From Fuerstiella sp. (GTDB lineage: Bacteria; Planctomycetota; Planctomycetia; Planctomycetales; Planctomycetaceae): 64,000 nucleotides of DNA. A program made the translations under genes and the position numbers. Location: NCBI GenBank assembly GCA_022447225.1, contig JAKVAZ010000004.1, positions 124,001-188,000 of the forward strand. Direction: 5' to 3'. This document shows positions 18,921-29,700 of the stretch, piece by piece. Numbering within the stretch: position 1 is the first letter of the stretch; each line of letters opens with the position of its first letter. A model generated the notes under the pieces. The model was not told where the DNA came from, did not search any database, and saw nothing but the letters and a program-made list of their open reading frames with translations.

Positions 18921-19145
18921 CCGGTCTCATAATCCCTACCTCTCCTGACATGTTTGTCGGAAATTCATCTGAAAAATGTGCAGCTGCCGGACCGGAAACA
19001 GTGTTAATCGGAACAATCCTGATAAACCTCCGGTGGGTTTTCCTTACCGTCGAATGATTTCATGCGCAGTCCAGGGGATTACCTTTACGGACGCGTATCG
19101 CCGCAGATGTTCGCTGACAGCCGAACCTACCAGCTCCCGGACGAA

Positions 19146-19784
19146 ATGCAGCCCATGACAGAATTGCTCAACGCCATCAAGGAATTGCTGTCCGAACACT
19201 GGATCAAGGTACTCACAGCCGCCGGATTCACGCTGGCCGGCTGGATTGTGGCCCACTGGCGAGCGAGTCGGGCATGGAAGCGACGTGAATTCTTCGAACG
19301 CATCAACTTTTCGCTCAATTCCATCACGGACGATACACTGAGAATACGTACCCTGTCGGAAAAATCCTGCTCAGACATATTTCTGAACACGTACGCTGTC
19401 CGACGTCTGGGTCAGCTCATTGCAAAAACGAACTCCCGTGATCCAGTCGTACCAATCCCTCGGAAAGACTGCTGGTTCTTTCTGAATTCCGTGCTCAACG
19501 AACTTTCAGAACAGTTCGCATCGGGCTTGCTGGCGCGAGAGGCCGGAAAACAGGTGCTGTCAACTCAGTACCTAATCTGTCTGACCAATGAGTGCGACGG
19601 AGATCTGAGAACCCGCAAGCTGCGGGCGATGGTAATCCGCCGCAAACTGCTGCTGTGCCTGCCGGAAGCAGCTCCAAAATTCGAACATCCTCAACACAGG
19701 ATCCGCTGGCAAACCCTAAAACATCTGCAAAAGCGATACACCAGCGAACCCTGGCGATTCCTGGAAGTTGAACTGGTGGTCTGA
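19146..19784 (+). CDS. Small membrane protein of unknown function
   Basis: The frame is open from 19062, but the ATG at 19146 or 19155 gives a more compact N-terminus. The product of about 212 residues has a short amphipathic lead (MTELLNAIKELLSEHWIKVL), a transmembrane helix around TAAGFTLAGWIVAHW, and a basic helical soluble domain starting WRASRAWKRREFFERINFSL. The C-terminal domain ends RYTSEPWRFLEVELVV. I do not recognise the family. It lies 141 bp upstream of sucC on the same strand, but nothing connects it to the citric acid cycle. Confidence 0.65.
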   Translation: MQPMTELLNAIKELLSEHWIKVLTAAGFTLAGWIVAHWRASRAWKRREFFERINFSLNSITDDTLRIRTLSEKSCSDIFLNTYAVRRLGQLIAKTNSRDPVVPIPRKDCWFFLNSVLNELSEQFASGLLAREAGKQVLSTQYLICLTNECDGDLRTRKLRAMVIRRKLLLCLPEAAPKFEHPQHRIRWQTLKHLQKRYTSEPWRFLEVELVV

Positions 19785-19925
19785 ACAGCACGGAATGCTC
19801 CCTGAAGAGACGATTGCTGACTGCTCACGCTCGAACGGCTGTACCGTGACCGCTATAGTTCCGCAGCGAGACAGAACAGATTCCAATCTGAAACTTTTCA
19901 GATCCCGACGCCGTGAGGCCTCCCA

Positions 19926-21113
19926 ATGAAGATTCATGAATACCAGGCAAAGGCACTCTTCCAGCAGGCGGATATTGCTGTTCCCCGAGGAATCGTGGTT
20001 CGAACAGCGGACGAAGCCGCAGCAGCATTCGATGAACTCGGCAGTGATCTGGCTGTCGTGAAGTCTCAGATCCATGCCGGTGGTCGCGGGAAAGGAAGAT
20101 TCCAGGAATTTCCCGATCAACCCGGTGTTGTGCTGGTACGTTCCGCTGATGAAGCCCGGGAAAACGCAGTCCGAATGCTGGGCAGTACACTCGTCACCGT
20201 CCAGACCGGACAAGACGGAAAACAGGTCAATACTCTGTTTGTTGAACAGGGGCTGAAGATTGCACGCGAACTTTACCTTGGCATCGTGGTTGATCGAACC
20301 GTGGGTGGTCCGGTGGTGATCATGTCCTCCGAGGGCGGGATGGAAATCGAAAAAGTCGCAGAAGAGTCCCCGGAAAAAATTCTCTCTGAAACCTTCGATG
20401 CCTCGGAAGGACTGTTTCCGTATCAGGCTCGTAAACTGGCCTACGCACTGGGCTTCAGTACTCGGGCAGTGCGAAACGCCGAAAAGCTGCTGCCGCAACT
20501 CTGTCGATTCTTCGTCGACAACGACTGCAGTATGGTGGAAATCAATCCACTGGTGCTCACAGAAGACGACCGGCTGCTGGCTCTGGATGCAAAAATGTCG
20601 TTCGACGACAACGCCATGTTTCGGCACAAATCTCTGGCCGGGCTGCGTGATATGAGTGAAGAGGACCCTGCTGAAGTGGAAGCAGGGGAGGCAGGACTCA
20701 GTTACGTTAATCTGGAAGGCAGTATCGGCTGTCTGGTCAACGGTGCCGGACTGGCCATGAGTACCATGGACCTGATCAAGCTGCATGGAGCAGAGCCGGC
20801 CAATTTCCTCGACGTTGGCGGTGGTGCAAATGTTGATCAGGTCACTGAAGCATTTCGCATTATTCTGCGCGACGATGCAGTCAAAGCAGTTTTGGTTAAC
20901 ATCTTTGGCGGGATTATGCGATGTGATGTTGTGGTGGAGGCTCTGCTGGAAGCTTACGAAAACGTGGGATTTTCAGTCCCGCTTGTTGTGCGACTGGAAG
21001 GAACCAACGTGGAAAAAGCCAGACAGATGCTGAACGACAGCGGTCGCGACATTATTTCTGCGGAAGATCTGACAGATGCTGCGCAAAAGGTCGTGGCATC
21101 CCTGAGCGCCTGA
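19926..21113 (+). CDS. sucC: Succinyl-CoA ligase [ADP/GTP-forming] subunit beta
   Basis: This 395-residue subunit has the ATP-grasp domain starting [17 protein letters not shown], the nucleotide-binding [14 protein letters not shown], the metal-binding [20 protein letters not shown], and the CoA-ligase domain with [20 protein letters not shown] and [18 protein letters not shown]. It pairs with SucD to interconvert succinyl-CoA and succinate with substrate-level phosphorylation. Length is typical. The sucD gene follows after 157 bp in the same direction, the conserved order. Compared with canonical SucC (GIMRCD followed by xIA) the key motifs are intact. Confidence 0.97.
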   Translation: MKIHEYQAKALFQQADIAVPRGIVVRTADEAAAAFDELGSDLAVVKSQIHAGGRGKGRFQEFPDQPGVVLVRSADEARENAVRMLGSTLVTVQTGQDGKQVNTLFVEQGLKIARELYLGIVVDRTVGGPVVIMSSEGGMEIEKVAEESPEKILSETFDASEGLFPYQARKLAYALGFSTRAVRNAEKLLPQLCRFFVDNDCSMVEINPLVLTEDDRLLALDAKMSFDDNAMFRHKSLAGLRDMSEEDPAEVEAGEAGLSYVNLEGSIGCLVNGAGLAMSTMDLIKLHGAEPANFLDVGGGANVDQVTEAFRIILRDDAVKAVLVNIFGGIMRCDVVVEALLEAYENVGFSVPLVVRLEGTNVEKARQMLNDSGRDIISAEDLTDAAQKVVASLSA

Positions 21114-21270
21114 CTATTACTGAGATTGGGAGTGTCCGGGACCAGAGCCAGCGAATGACTTCCGACACAGCGCTGCAGCCGGAAACTGCCGTAAAAATTC
21201 AATCCGTATCAGATGACCCTCCCCGGAAGCATTCCGGGATCTTCAACTTCAACATCGAATACCCGGCAAC

Positions 21271-22161
21271 ATGAGCATCCTGGTAACAAAAGCAACGCGA
21301 ATTATCTGTCAGGGGATTACCGGCAATTCGGGACTTTTTCACAGTCAAAAATGCCGCGAATATGCTGAGGAATGTCAGCCCGGACTCAATATTTTTTCAG
21401 CTGGAGTGACCCCAGGCAAAGGCGGTTCCGAAGTCGACGGATTCCCGGTATTCAACTCGGTCACCGAAGCTCGGGCCGAAACCGGAGCTAATACGTCGAT
21501 GATACTCGTCCCGCCGCCATTCTGTGCCGATGCGATCCTCGAAGCCGCCGATGCCGGCATGCAACTCATCGTGGCCATCACAGAAGGCATTCCGGTGATG
21601 GACATGATTCGTGTGCGGTCAGCAATGAGAAATTCGGAAGCTCGCCTGATCGGCCCAAATTGCCCCGGAGTCATTACGCCTGGTGTGGCCAAGATCGGAA
21701 TCATGCCTGGCTATATTCACACACCCGGCCGTATTGGAATTATCAGTAAGAGCGGAACACTGACCTACGAAGCCGCCTGGCAGCTGGGCCGGGTTGGGAT
21801 GGGACAAAGTACAGCAGTGGGTATCGGTGGTGACCCGGTTGCCGGCACGAACTTCATTGATCTGCTGGCACTGTTCCAAAGTGACCCGGATACAGACGGA
21901 ATTCTACTGATCGGTGAAATCGGAGGTAGCGCTGAACAGGAAGCGGCGGAATACATTCAGTCACATGTGACAAAGCCCGTGGCTGGATTCATCGCTGGCC
22001 AGACAGCTCCTCCTGGCAAACGTATGGGGCACGCCGGGGCCATCATTTCAGGCGGTGGTGGAACAGCGGCTGAAAAAATTTCAGCACTGCGAGGTGTTGG
22101 GGCTGTGATTGCCGACAGTCCCGCCGGCATGGGCGATGCCATGAAGCAGGCCATGCAATAG
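21271..22161 (+). CDS. sucD: Succinyl-CoA ligase subunit alpha
   Basis: This 296-residue subunit has the CoA-binding Rossmann domain ([20 protein letters not shown], then GVTPGKGG), and the ligase domain with [21 protein letters not shown] and [20 protein letters not shown]. His254 in GHAGA is the phosphohistidine that carries phosphate between the two half-reactions. It follows sucC by 157 bp, and the pair makes the functional heterodimer of the citric acid cycle. I see no obvious terminator after the stop codon. Confidence 0.97.
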   Translation: MSILVTKATRIICQGITGNSGLFHSQKCREYAEECQPGLNIFSAGVTPGKGGSEVDGFPVFNSVTEARAETGANTSMILVPPPFCADAILEAADAGMQLIVAITEGIPVMDMIRVRSAMRNSEARLIGPNCPGVITPGVAKIGIMPGYIHTPGRIGIISKSGTLTYEAAWQLGRVGMGQSTAVGIGGDPVAGTNFIDLLALFQSDPDTDGILLIGEIGGSAEQEAAEYIQSHVTKPVAGFIAGQTAPPGKRMGHAGAIISGGGGTAAEKISALRGVGAVIADSPAGMGDAMKQAMQ

Positions 22162-23943
22162 CGACCTGTTATCTGCATCCGAATCTCTTGGTATATCGTG
22201 ACCTCAGTGGAAACCTCACCGCGTATCCGCCGGGCACCTCGACGACTCACTGACAATTTATCAATGCGACCACTTTCACCCTGGTCACACATCAGGATGA
22301 TTCTCTTAATTATTGGAATAATCCGGGTCGTCATTGTTGGTATCTGATCCCTGGTCGTGGCCTTCCAGGAGAAATTTTCGCGGGTTCCGGGGTGTCTTTT
22401 TTCTCCTGTGTCACTTGTCTTTGTGGTCTTGTACTGGAACGAAGCCGGTAAATTTTTTTTTCGACCTCGCGGGAGGTGTTTCAATGGTTACGGGGCTCAT
22501 GATCACCTGACGCCGTCGTGTTCGTGTGCGAACCGGCAGTATCTTTGACTGTGTCGATGCAGCAGGACCAAAATCAGTTAAAGACGATCCTAGATACCAG
22601 TGTCATTCTCTCTCACACCACCTGACACACGGGTCCGGGCCAGAAAAATCCATAACGTGAGGTAAGGTTCTATCAGAGCTGTTTGAGTGAAAGCAGGCCC
22701 TGTTTTTGCAGTCGCATGGGGATCACAGCAAAACCCATGGCCGGCGGTCTCGAGAGACGCTCATCACTTTTGCGGGTCACCAAAATTTTGATCGGGAAGC
22801 TCAGAGTCCTACGTGGTAGCGGGCATTCGTACGCGGACGAAAACACCGGGATCGGACGCGCCACCGTTCTGTGAGGTGGCTAACCTTTGCTCAACCAATC
22901 CGTTTCCTGGTCATGGAACATTCCGCAAGCTGAGGCTCAAAACTTAACGGCCTGTTTTTCCACCAGCCATGTTGATTCGTCTCACCAAACGGGATGCACT
23001 AAATAGAATCGTCACTCCAACCTCGAATGCCCCACCGGTAAAACGAGGGAACCGCTGCGAACAGACGGAAAGGGAACTTCAACACTGACACGGCGATCCG
23101 TAATCGCGAATGAGCAAAACTCGCTGTTTTCGTCGGGACATAAGCTTTTAACCAGACGTAAAAAAACCACACTTGAGTTGTAAACGTCTGCTGTATGGCG
23201 GTGCCTCAAAACATTCAGATATTTGGCCTGGTGAGTAGCACTGCCAACCAGACAACACCACGCATATTAAACCGCATCCAAATACAATTCTGCACAAGGT
23301 CCTGGTGGTGACCTTCGGTCTGACGCGCCACCAGGTAGCTGAGTTCAGCGGTCGCGTGCAGCGACTCAGTGGCAGGCGTGACTGTGAGGATCTTTCTGGC
23401 ATGATGAAGCTGTGCCCCAAGGTCACGACTTTTACCGCATCGGTCGCCGCAAGAAGATTGTCTGTTCGCGGAGAGGGCCGCGGACCATTGGGATCTGTCA
23501 GCTTCAGACGAGCAGACAAAGGGTTCCGAGGCTTTTCACGAAGGGTAGCAAGCTGCACCGTTGTGCAGCTTGCATAACCAAACTCGATCACCGCAATCAG
23601 AATCAGGCTGACTCTGAACGGAGGGCGCAGTACGACAACTTTAGAAACCCAGACCCGGCCGGACAATTTCGTTCCTTGAGATTCAGCGGACTGCGGTCTT
23701 ATTCTGAGTCATATTCCAGGGTGCCTGAGCGCATTCACCGGCTGAACGAACTAAATTGCACATACGACTCTTCTTCTTAACACACTTGAAGCACTCAAAT
23801 TCCCTCCCGGTAGCGTAAACTCTACCGGTATAGAATCCAGGTCAACCCCGGCTTTTCAGGAAACGGAACTCAGGCAGCCTGCACACTTCACAAAACCCGT
23901 ACTGACCACATCAAAGTCTCAACAAGAACGATCATCGCCGCTC
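22162..23943. other. 1.8-kb region without a convincing gene
   Basis: Several short frames are open on both strands over 22640-23670, the longest being 172 codons on the minus strand (23148-23666). None has a recognisable domain, a convincing start or clear coding bias. There is no tRNA-like T-arm sequence. A perfect 11-bp hairpin lies at 23548-23573. The region could hold a degraded gene, a structured RNA or just spacer DNA. Confidence 0.5.
23548..23573. repeat. Perfect 11-bp inverted repeat with 4-base loop
   Basis: The arm GCAAGCTGCAC (23548-23558) and its exact complement GTGCAGCTTGC (23563-23573) flank the loop CGTT. The stem is GC-rich and would be stable as RNA. There is no T-run on either side, so it is not a standard intrinsic terminator, and no confident gene is near. 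Confidence 0.7.
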
Positions 23944-25977
23944 ATGTCCCAGCGCAGCTTTAATGTGATAACCATTCCTGCAGGACTCATCGGAATCCTG
24001 GCTGGAGCGGCATGTACGGCAGACTGGCTTACAAATTCGGATGTGGCGAATCTATTGTGGCCGACGGATATCAATGACACGGTCATTGAACTGCTCGGTG
24101 GTACAGGAAACCGTCCCGAAAAGACTCTACAACTGTCTGTGCTGTCAGTGGCCTTACGATTTCTGGGTCTGCCGGCAATCTGTGTTGCAATCGCCTGTCT
24201 TTTCAGACGCGAACCTGGTGTCGCCGAAATGGCGGTAAGACTTTTGACACGGCTGGGTCTGGTCGGAGTCGGCTGCGGAATCATCTGGGGAGTGCAGCCT
24301 CTGGGAGGTCATGAGTTCGGTCTGGCCGTTCCAACGCTGGTGATGATGCTGACCGGAACAGCATTGTACTGCTGCGTGTCGGAATTTCTCCCGGAATCCG
24401 TACAGTCCGAATTCGGCAGCAGCAGGCTCTCATGGATTTTGATGTTAAGCGTGACAGCGGTCTGGATCGGTATTTCCTTCCGACTGAATGAACGACTCTA
24501 TGCCAATCTCCTGATCCCGCACGGAGACTCGGCAATGTATGAAGAACATTTGTGGAATTTCCGACACGGGAAAGGATTTCGCAGTTTTCTGGATCAGGGA
24601 TTGTTTCTTGGCGAACATATTCAAGTGATCCATCTACTGTTGATCCCGGTTCACATGATTTGGCCCACCCATTTAACTCTGGAACTGGCGGAATCTGTCG
24701 CCCTCGGAAGCTGCACCATTCCGCTGTTTTTTATTGTCCGGCAACGGTGTAATGATGATTGGGCCGCCTGTCTGGTAGCGATCAGCTGGCTGTTTTTCTT
24801 TCCGATGCACTTCCTGGACATCGCGATCGACCAGAAAACATTCCGTCCAATTTGTCTGGGCCTGCCGTTTCTGTTCTGGATGATCCAAGCTGCTGAATCC
24901 GGTCGATATCGACGGGCCTGGCTATTCCTGTTTGTTGCACTGTCGGCGAAAGAAGACATGGCACTCATTACAGCACCCATCGGCGCAGTAATAGCCATCA
25001 GCGCGTGGTACAGCGGGTCTCACCAGCGACTATTGAGAAACTGGGGATTGATCACAGCTGCGATATCCGCCGTGTGGTTGTTGCTGGCTGTGCTGATCGT
25101 GATTCCCGCCTTCCGGTCGGGGGATGTAGTCCACTACAGCAGGTATTTCGGAGATCTGGGCAGCAGTCCTGGTGAATTAATCCGGACAGCACTGACAAAA
25201 CCGGGGCTTGTCCTTGCTCAGATCTTTAGCTTCAGAACATTGCTTTACGCCGTCGTGCTGCTGGCACCAGTGGGATTTGTCTCTGTTCGCAGTCTGCTGA
25301 AACTAGCGGCCGGTTCGCTCACATTTTTTATGCTGTGCCTGTTACAACTGGACTCTGGTCCGAATGACAGCGGTCTGCCACCGGTCCCCTATCACCATTT
25401 TCATGCACCTTTGCTGCCAGTACTGTTCTGGGCAGTTGCCTACGGAACGGCCGCAAACAGATCACGGCATCAGAGCCTTGCCTGGCTGCTGCCCCCAACA
25501 CCGGTTGCCACCGCTCTGTTAGTCTTTTGCTGTTGCCTCACCACCGGCATCACGGGTTCGCTCTTACCCTTTGGCGCAGCCTACTGGTCAGAGATTTCGG
25601 GGTTTGGACGACATGCGTTGTTCTACCCTCGAGAAAACGTGGAAACAGAGCGGGCGCTCATTCGAAGAGCAGAAATGGCGGAAAAAGTAGTTGCACAGAT
25701 TCCCGCCACGGCTCGAGTTGCGTCAACCGACTTCATTCATCCTCGATTAACACACTGTGAACGATCCTACGACTACAGCAATTACGAACGAGTGGTTAAT
25801 GAAGACGGCAAACGAATTCCGGCCGACTGTGAGTTCATCGTGATCGATACAGGCCATCGGTATAGTTTAATTCGCCGCCCCGCTGAAATCCCGGAACTGC
25901 AGGAAACGGATACCTGGAAACTGCTCCCCGACGAAACCGACGGGTGCTTCCTGATCCTGCAGAGGCGAACAGAATGA
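23944..25977 (+). CDS. DUF2079 family polytopic membrane protein
   Basis: This 677-residue protein has about a dozen hydrophobic segments. A DUF2079 signature is seen at about 190-225: HGDSAMYEEHLWNFRHGKGF followed by FLGEHIQVIHLLLIP. Further loop motifs SAKEDMALITAPIGAVIAIS and the C-terminal soluble domain with a CxRSYDYSN-like stretch fit the family. DUF2079 resembles GT-C type glycosyltransferase folds, but no reaction is established for it. The start ATG at 23944 gives a hydrophobic first helix. It is a single-gene unit in the plus direction, facing the secretin gene tail to tail. Confidence 0.9.
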   Translation: MSQRSFNVITIPAGLIGILAGAACTADWLTNSDVANLLWPTDINDTVIELLGGTGNRPEKTLQLSVLSVALRFLGLPAICVAIACLFRREPGVAEMAVRLLTRLGLVGVGCGIIWGVQPLGGHEFGLAVPTLVMMLTGTALYCCVSEFLPESVQSEFGSSRLSWILMLSVTAVWIGISFRLNERLYANLLIPHGDSAMYEEHLWNFRHGKGFRSFLDQGLFLGEHIQVIHLLLIPVHMIWPTHLTLELAESVALGSCTIPLFFIVRQRCNDDWAACLVAISWLFFFPMHFLDIAIDQKTFRPICLGLPFLFWMIQAAESGRYRRAWLFLFVALSAKEDMALITAPIGAVIAISAWYSGSHQRLLRNWGLITAAISAVWLLLAVLIVIPAFRSGDVVHYSRYFGDLGSSPGELIRTALTKPGLVLAQIFSFRTLLYAVVLLAPVGFVSVRSLLKLAAGSLTFFMLCLLQLDSGPNDSGLPPVPYHHFHAPLLPVLFWAVAYGTAANRSRHQSLAWLLPPTPVATALLVFCCCLTTGITGSLLPFGAAYWSEISGFGRHALFYPRENVETERALIRRAEMAEKVVAQIPATARVASTDFIHPRLTHCERSYDYSNYERVVNEDGKRIPADCEFIVIDTGHRYSLIRRPAEIPELQETDTWKLLPDETDGCFLILQRRTE

Positions 25978-26061
25978 GTCACACACAGGATCTGCACCTG
26001 CAGACCGGTTAACCCGCAGGTTCCATTGAATTCCAGTCTGCCAAATCGCGTCGCAGTAGCA

Positions 26062-26100
26062 TAAAAAAAGCCGTCGCAGCGCCCGCACGCTGCGACGGCT
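26062..26100 (-). terminator. Strong intrinsic terminator of the secretin gene
   Basis: A perfect 13-bp GC-rich stem (26069-26081 with 26088-26100) with a 6-base loop is followed on the minus strand by seven U residues (A-run at 26063-26069). This is a textbook Rho-independent terminator for minus-strand transcription. It lies about 150 bases past the stop codon of the secretin reading frame. Confidence 0.93.
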
Positions 26101-26250
26101 CGGACCCCGAAACTACGCCGCTGTTGCCAACGGTGCAGTGAGGAACGATTCAGTTGAAACTGACCGGCCTTACAGCATCAGACCGCACCCGATGCTGCAA
26201 AGCACTGAATCCGGCTAAGGACCCGCATCCTTAACCTGACCAGTCTGTCT

Positions 26251-26751
26251 CTACTGAGCAGATGTCCCCAGAGCCACCTCTTCTTCCTCCTCCTGGATGA
26301 TGATGCGGGGAGTCGCCATCAACATCACACTTTCAGTTTCCCGTCCAACACCGCTGTTCTTGAAAAGACGGCTGATGTAAGGGATCTTGTTGAGAATCGG
26401 TACACCGAACATAGTGCGACCTTCACGCAGACGTTTGATACCACCCAACAGAACAGTTCCTCCGTCAGGTACACTGACTGTTGTCGAAACAGAAATCGTC
26501 TCGATAACCGGTTGCTGAACGGTAATGTCTCCGGCACCGGCACCTCCACCGCCACCGCCGATTCCACCACCGGCCATGCCGCCCATGCCGCCGCCCATGC
26601 CGCCGCCCATGCCGCCGCCCATGCCGCCGCCCATGCCGCCGCCCATGCCGCCGCCGCCAAAGCCGCCACCGATGCCGCCGAAGCCCATCATGCCGCCGCC
26701 GCCCATGCCGCCGCCCATCAAGCCGACGCAGCAAATGCAGACGCACAACAA
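26251..26751 (-). CDS. Secretin, displaced C-terminal part
   Basis: This frame holds the C-terminal end of the secretin domain: after a Gly/Met repeat come ETISVSTTVSVPDGGTVLLG, GIKRLREGRTMFGVPILNKI and PYISRLFKNSGVGRE, ending MLMATPRIIIQEEEEE. These are the last barrel strands and the exit of type II/III secretin domains and cannot work alone. No plausible independent start exists: the first codons at 26751 are a chance TTG in a Cys-rich stretch. The part belongs to the gene starting at 30602 but lies in a different frame. The break lies in the Gly-rich region between the two 65-bp inverted repeats. Confidence 0.8.
   Translation of the reverse strand: MLCVCICCVGLMGGGMGGGGMMGFGGIGGGFGGGGMGGGMGGGMGGGMGGGMGGGMGGMAGGGIGGGGGGAGAGDITVQQPVIETISVSTTVSVPDGGTVLLGGIKRLREGRTMFGVPILNKIPYISRLFKNSGVGRETESVMLMATPRIIIQEEEEEVALGTSAQ
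26584..26655 (-). repeat. Six tandem copies of a 12-bp unit coding Gly-Gly-Gly-Met
   Basis: Six exact copies of CATGCCGCCGCC run head to tail. On the minus strand they encode the four-residue repeat GGGM in the frame of the secretin C-terminal part. Unit length is a multiple of three, so gain or loss of copies keeps the frame. Confidence 0.9.
26656..26720. repeat. Left 65-bp perfect inverted repeat
   Basis: These 65 bases are the exact reverse complement of 26908-26972. Read on the minus strand, in the secretin C-terminal frame, they encode a Gly-rich stretch containing GMMGFGGIGGGFG. Together with the right copy they bracket a 187-bp segment. Confidence 0.95.
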
Positions 26752-29700
26752 GCCGCCGACAGCAAAGCCCCTTTGATATCTTCACCTTCACATTTGCCGG
26801 TGGCGGTGCTGGTGGTGGAGCTATTGGTGGTGGTTTGGGTGGCGGCGGCATGGGCGGCGGCATGGGCGGCGGCGGCATGATGGGCGGCGGCATGGGCGGC
26901 GGCGGCATGATGGGCGGCGGCATGGGCGGCGGCGGCATGATGGGCTTCGGCGGCATCGGTGGCGGCTTTGGCCAGGTTGTTGAACATCGGCGAAAGTGAC
27001 AGACGGACATATCGTCGATCAGCTGAGATCACTGCGGTGACACTCAGTGAAATACCATCCTGAATTTGACCGATCTGCGGCGCAAATCCGACAGCTCCTG
27101 TACCGACGACAGGAGCCACAGACGCGATATATGGTCGTGACGTCGAATCTGTAATTGTCGCTGACTGACCATTGAATACGGAAACTTTCGGGGCAAACAG
27201 AACATTGGCACGCCGATCTGACTGCACGGCTTCCAGGAAGAAGAATGCTTCCAGATCGCTCAGAATCGCCATACCGACTGAAAGTCCTCCTGTTGGATCA
27301 AAGTTGCCAAACTGAGGAATCCCCAGTTCAAACGATCCCTGTTGAAACTGAATATCAAAGTCATCAGTAAACTGTCCCGGTGCAGCCAACCCGACCGTGG
27401 TACGCCGGAAGCCGTCCTGGGTAAAGTTGCTGCGCGGAACAGTCTGAAACAGTCCCATTCCCATTCCGGCACCACCACCGGCCATGCCGCCGCCAGCCAT
27501 GCCGCCGCCAGCCATGCCGCCACCAGCCATGCCACCGCCGCCCAGGCCACCGCCACCCAGACCACCTCCTGCACCGGCGATACCACCGATACCTCCAACG
27601 CCGGCAGCTCCGGCAGCTCCGGCAGCTCCGGCCACACCGGCCACACCGGCTGCTCCGCCTGCCCCACCGCCACCAGGCAAAGTGAAGTTATTAGAACCAA
27701 AGGCGGGAACACCGATCGGATCTCCGAGTGAATCCGGCACGTTGAAATCAAAATCCACACCAATCCGCTCAAAGAAATCATCGGAAACGGCGATGAACCG
27801 CACTTCAACCGTGACCTGCAGATCCTGCAGCTTCCGCAACTGTTCCAGCAACTCCACGATCTGATCATGAACCGCTGGAGTCTGCCGAATAATCAAGCTC
27901 AAAGTATTTTCACTGACACCGATTGTTCCTTCGCCACCGTCGATGTCCCACGTTCCCGGGGCAACGGCAGTAGTGATCATGTCCTTAAGTCCGGAGAAAT
28001 CGAACTCGTCCACACCAGCGGTACCGGAAGCTCCACCACCGCGTGAAGAACCACCTGCCCCAATCTGGACATTGAGATCGTCTTCAAGCTGATAAAGGCC
28101 GCTTCCACCGGCTCTGTAATTCAAATTATCGAACGGACCGGACTGTGATTTATCAGAGAGCGGCACAACCAGGTCTGCCACCGGATAAGCAGTCGGTTTA
28201 AAATGTGACTCCTGCTCAAGACTGTCAGTGATCTTCAGAACCTCATTCTCGACTGTATAAACAAGTCCTCCGGACTGCTGCAGCAATAGGTTCAGAGCAC
28301 TGCGCAATTCAATACCGTCCACGTCAATACTAACGGTCTGACTGGAAATCAGGCCCTGCGACTCAATCGCTTTTCTATCCAGCACGATGTTAATTTGGTG
28401 AGTGTTGGCGATATCGCTAATGATCGTTGTCAGCGGCACATCATGGAAGTGCAGTGAAACCTGACTGTGAAGGCTTTTCTGGATTCGCTGTTCACTCTCC
28501 GTTAGTCTGCGCCCGGAAGATCCGAAGCCCGCACGACGTGATGTGATCTCCTTCCATTTTGTGATACCCGGAAGAAGATAGTCACCTCGATCACGAGCCA
28601 TGGTAAACTCGACATCGTTCAGAGCATTCAAATTCTGATCTGCAGAACGTGTGCGAACGTCTTCGTTAAACGCGATCTGCTTTTCCAGTTTGGATTTTGC
28701 AAGAATGGCTGCTGTCTCAGGAAGATCCGGGTTCAGGTCATAAGCCTTCTGAGCAATCAGTACGGCTTCCGCATAGCGACGCTGATTTGACAGATCATTG
28801 TACTGCTGAACCAAATCTGCAACTTCCTGTTCAATCCGAATCTGATGCTTAATATCACGTTCAATTTTGTCACGAACGGACTCATTCCGTTCTTCCATAG
28901 CGATCATCGGCTCTCGCTGTGCCCGATAGGCCTCGAGTTCCACTCGACGTTCGTTCACATACCGAGAAAGCGCCTGAGTTGACTCTTCAGCAAGACCGGC
29001 AGACTCAATGTCTGCCAGTGTCGTATCAAGAATCCGGAGACCTTCCTCCACATCGGTATCTTTAAGACTCTCCGCACGTGCGACAGCATTGGTAACCGCA
29101 GCATGTGTTCGTTGCAGACGGGCGTCATGCTGATCGACAGCGTCCGTCAAAGGATCAGCTTCCCCGGCCTGATCAATATCGTCCGGCAGTGCCGCGACCA
29201 TACGCACGCTGTTGACTCGAACTGAAGACAACTCCTGCAACTGGTCCTGCAGCTGTTGCCGCCGAAAACCGTCGAGTTCACCAATCTGCTTTTTCGCAAC
29301 CAGAAACGCACTTTTAGCTGCCTGTTGATTTCCACCTCTAAGCTCTGCCATTCCCAGTTGCCAAGCCTCTTCTGCCGACATGTCAGCAGTCAGCGTGTCA
29401 TCAAAGGATGCCTCCTTAACAACATCACTCGATGCAACGATCGGAATACGATTTGCCTGAAGTACGGCTGACTTAGAAGCACCCTCGTCCCTGAGAGATT
29501 CAGGATTTACGACAAACAGGTTTGGTTCTGCATTCGCCGAGACAACAGCCTGCGGTTTGTCCTGGTGAGTCACAGTCGCAGGATCAGCAAGAAGCTCCCA
29601 GGCCTGATCCTGCTGCGCAGCAGCTGTTGACAACTTCTGCGGGTGACCTGTATCACGATCAACATCAGCATGCTGTACTGCAGCGCTGGCAGGAGCCGAC

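Noticed and set aside
19716-20786. A 356-codon open frame on the strand opposite sucC
   Set aside because: It is fully antisense to a clear sucC gene, has Cys/His/Gln-rich unnatural composition and no domain, so it is a shadow of the sucC codon usage.
22440-22480. T-run next to a 5-bp hairpin
   Set aside because: The T-run precedes the hairpin on the plus strand and would be an A-run after it on the minus strand, so it is not a terminator in either direction.
21957-22484. A 175-codon minus-strand frame over the end of sucD
   Set aside because: Half of it is antisense to sucD, and the rest is in the gene-poor gap without motifs.
23148-23666. A 172-codon minus-strand frame in the gene-poor region
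   Set aside because: It has no domain, an odd Arg/Ser/Pro composition and competing open frames on the other strand, so I list the region as unassigned.
26512-26880. Ala/His-rich and Pro/Met-rich open frames around the secretin repeats
   Set aside because: They are other-frame readings of GGC/GCC repeats and are not proteins in their own right.
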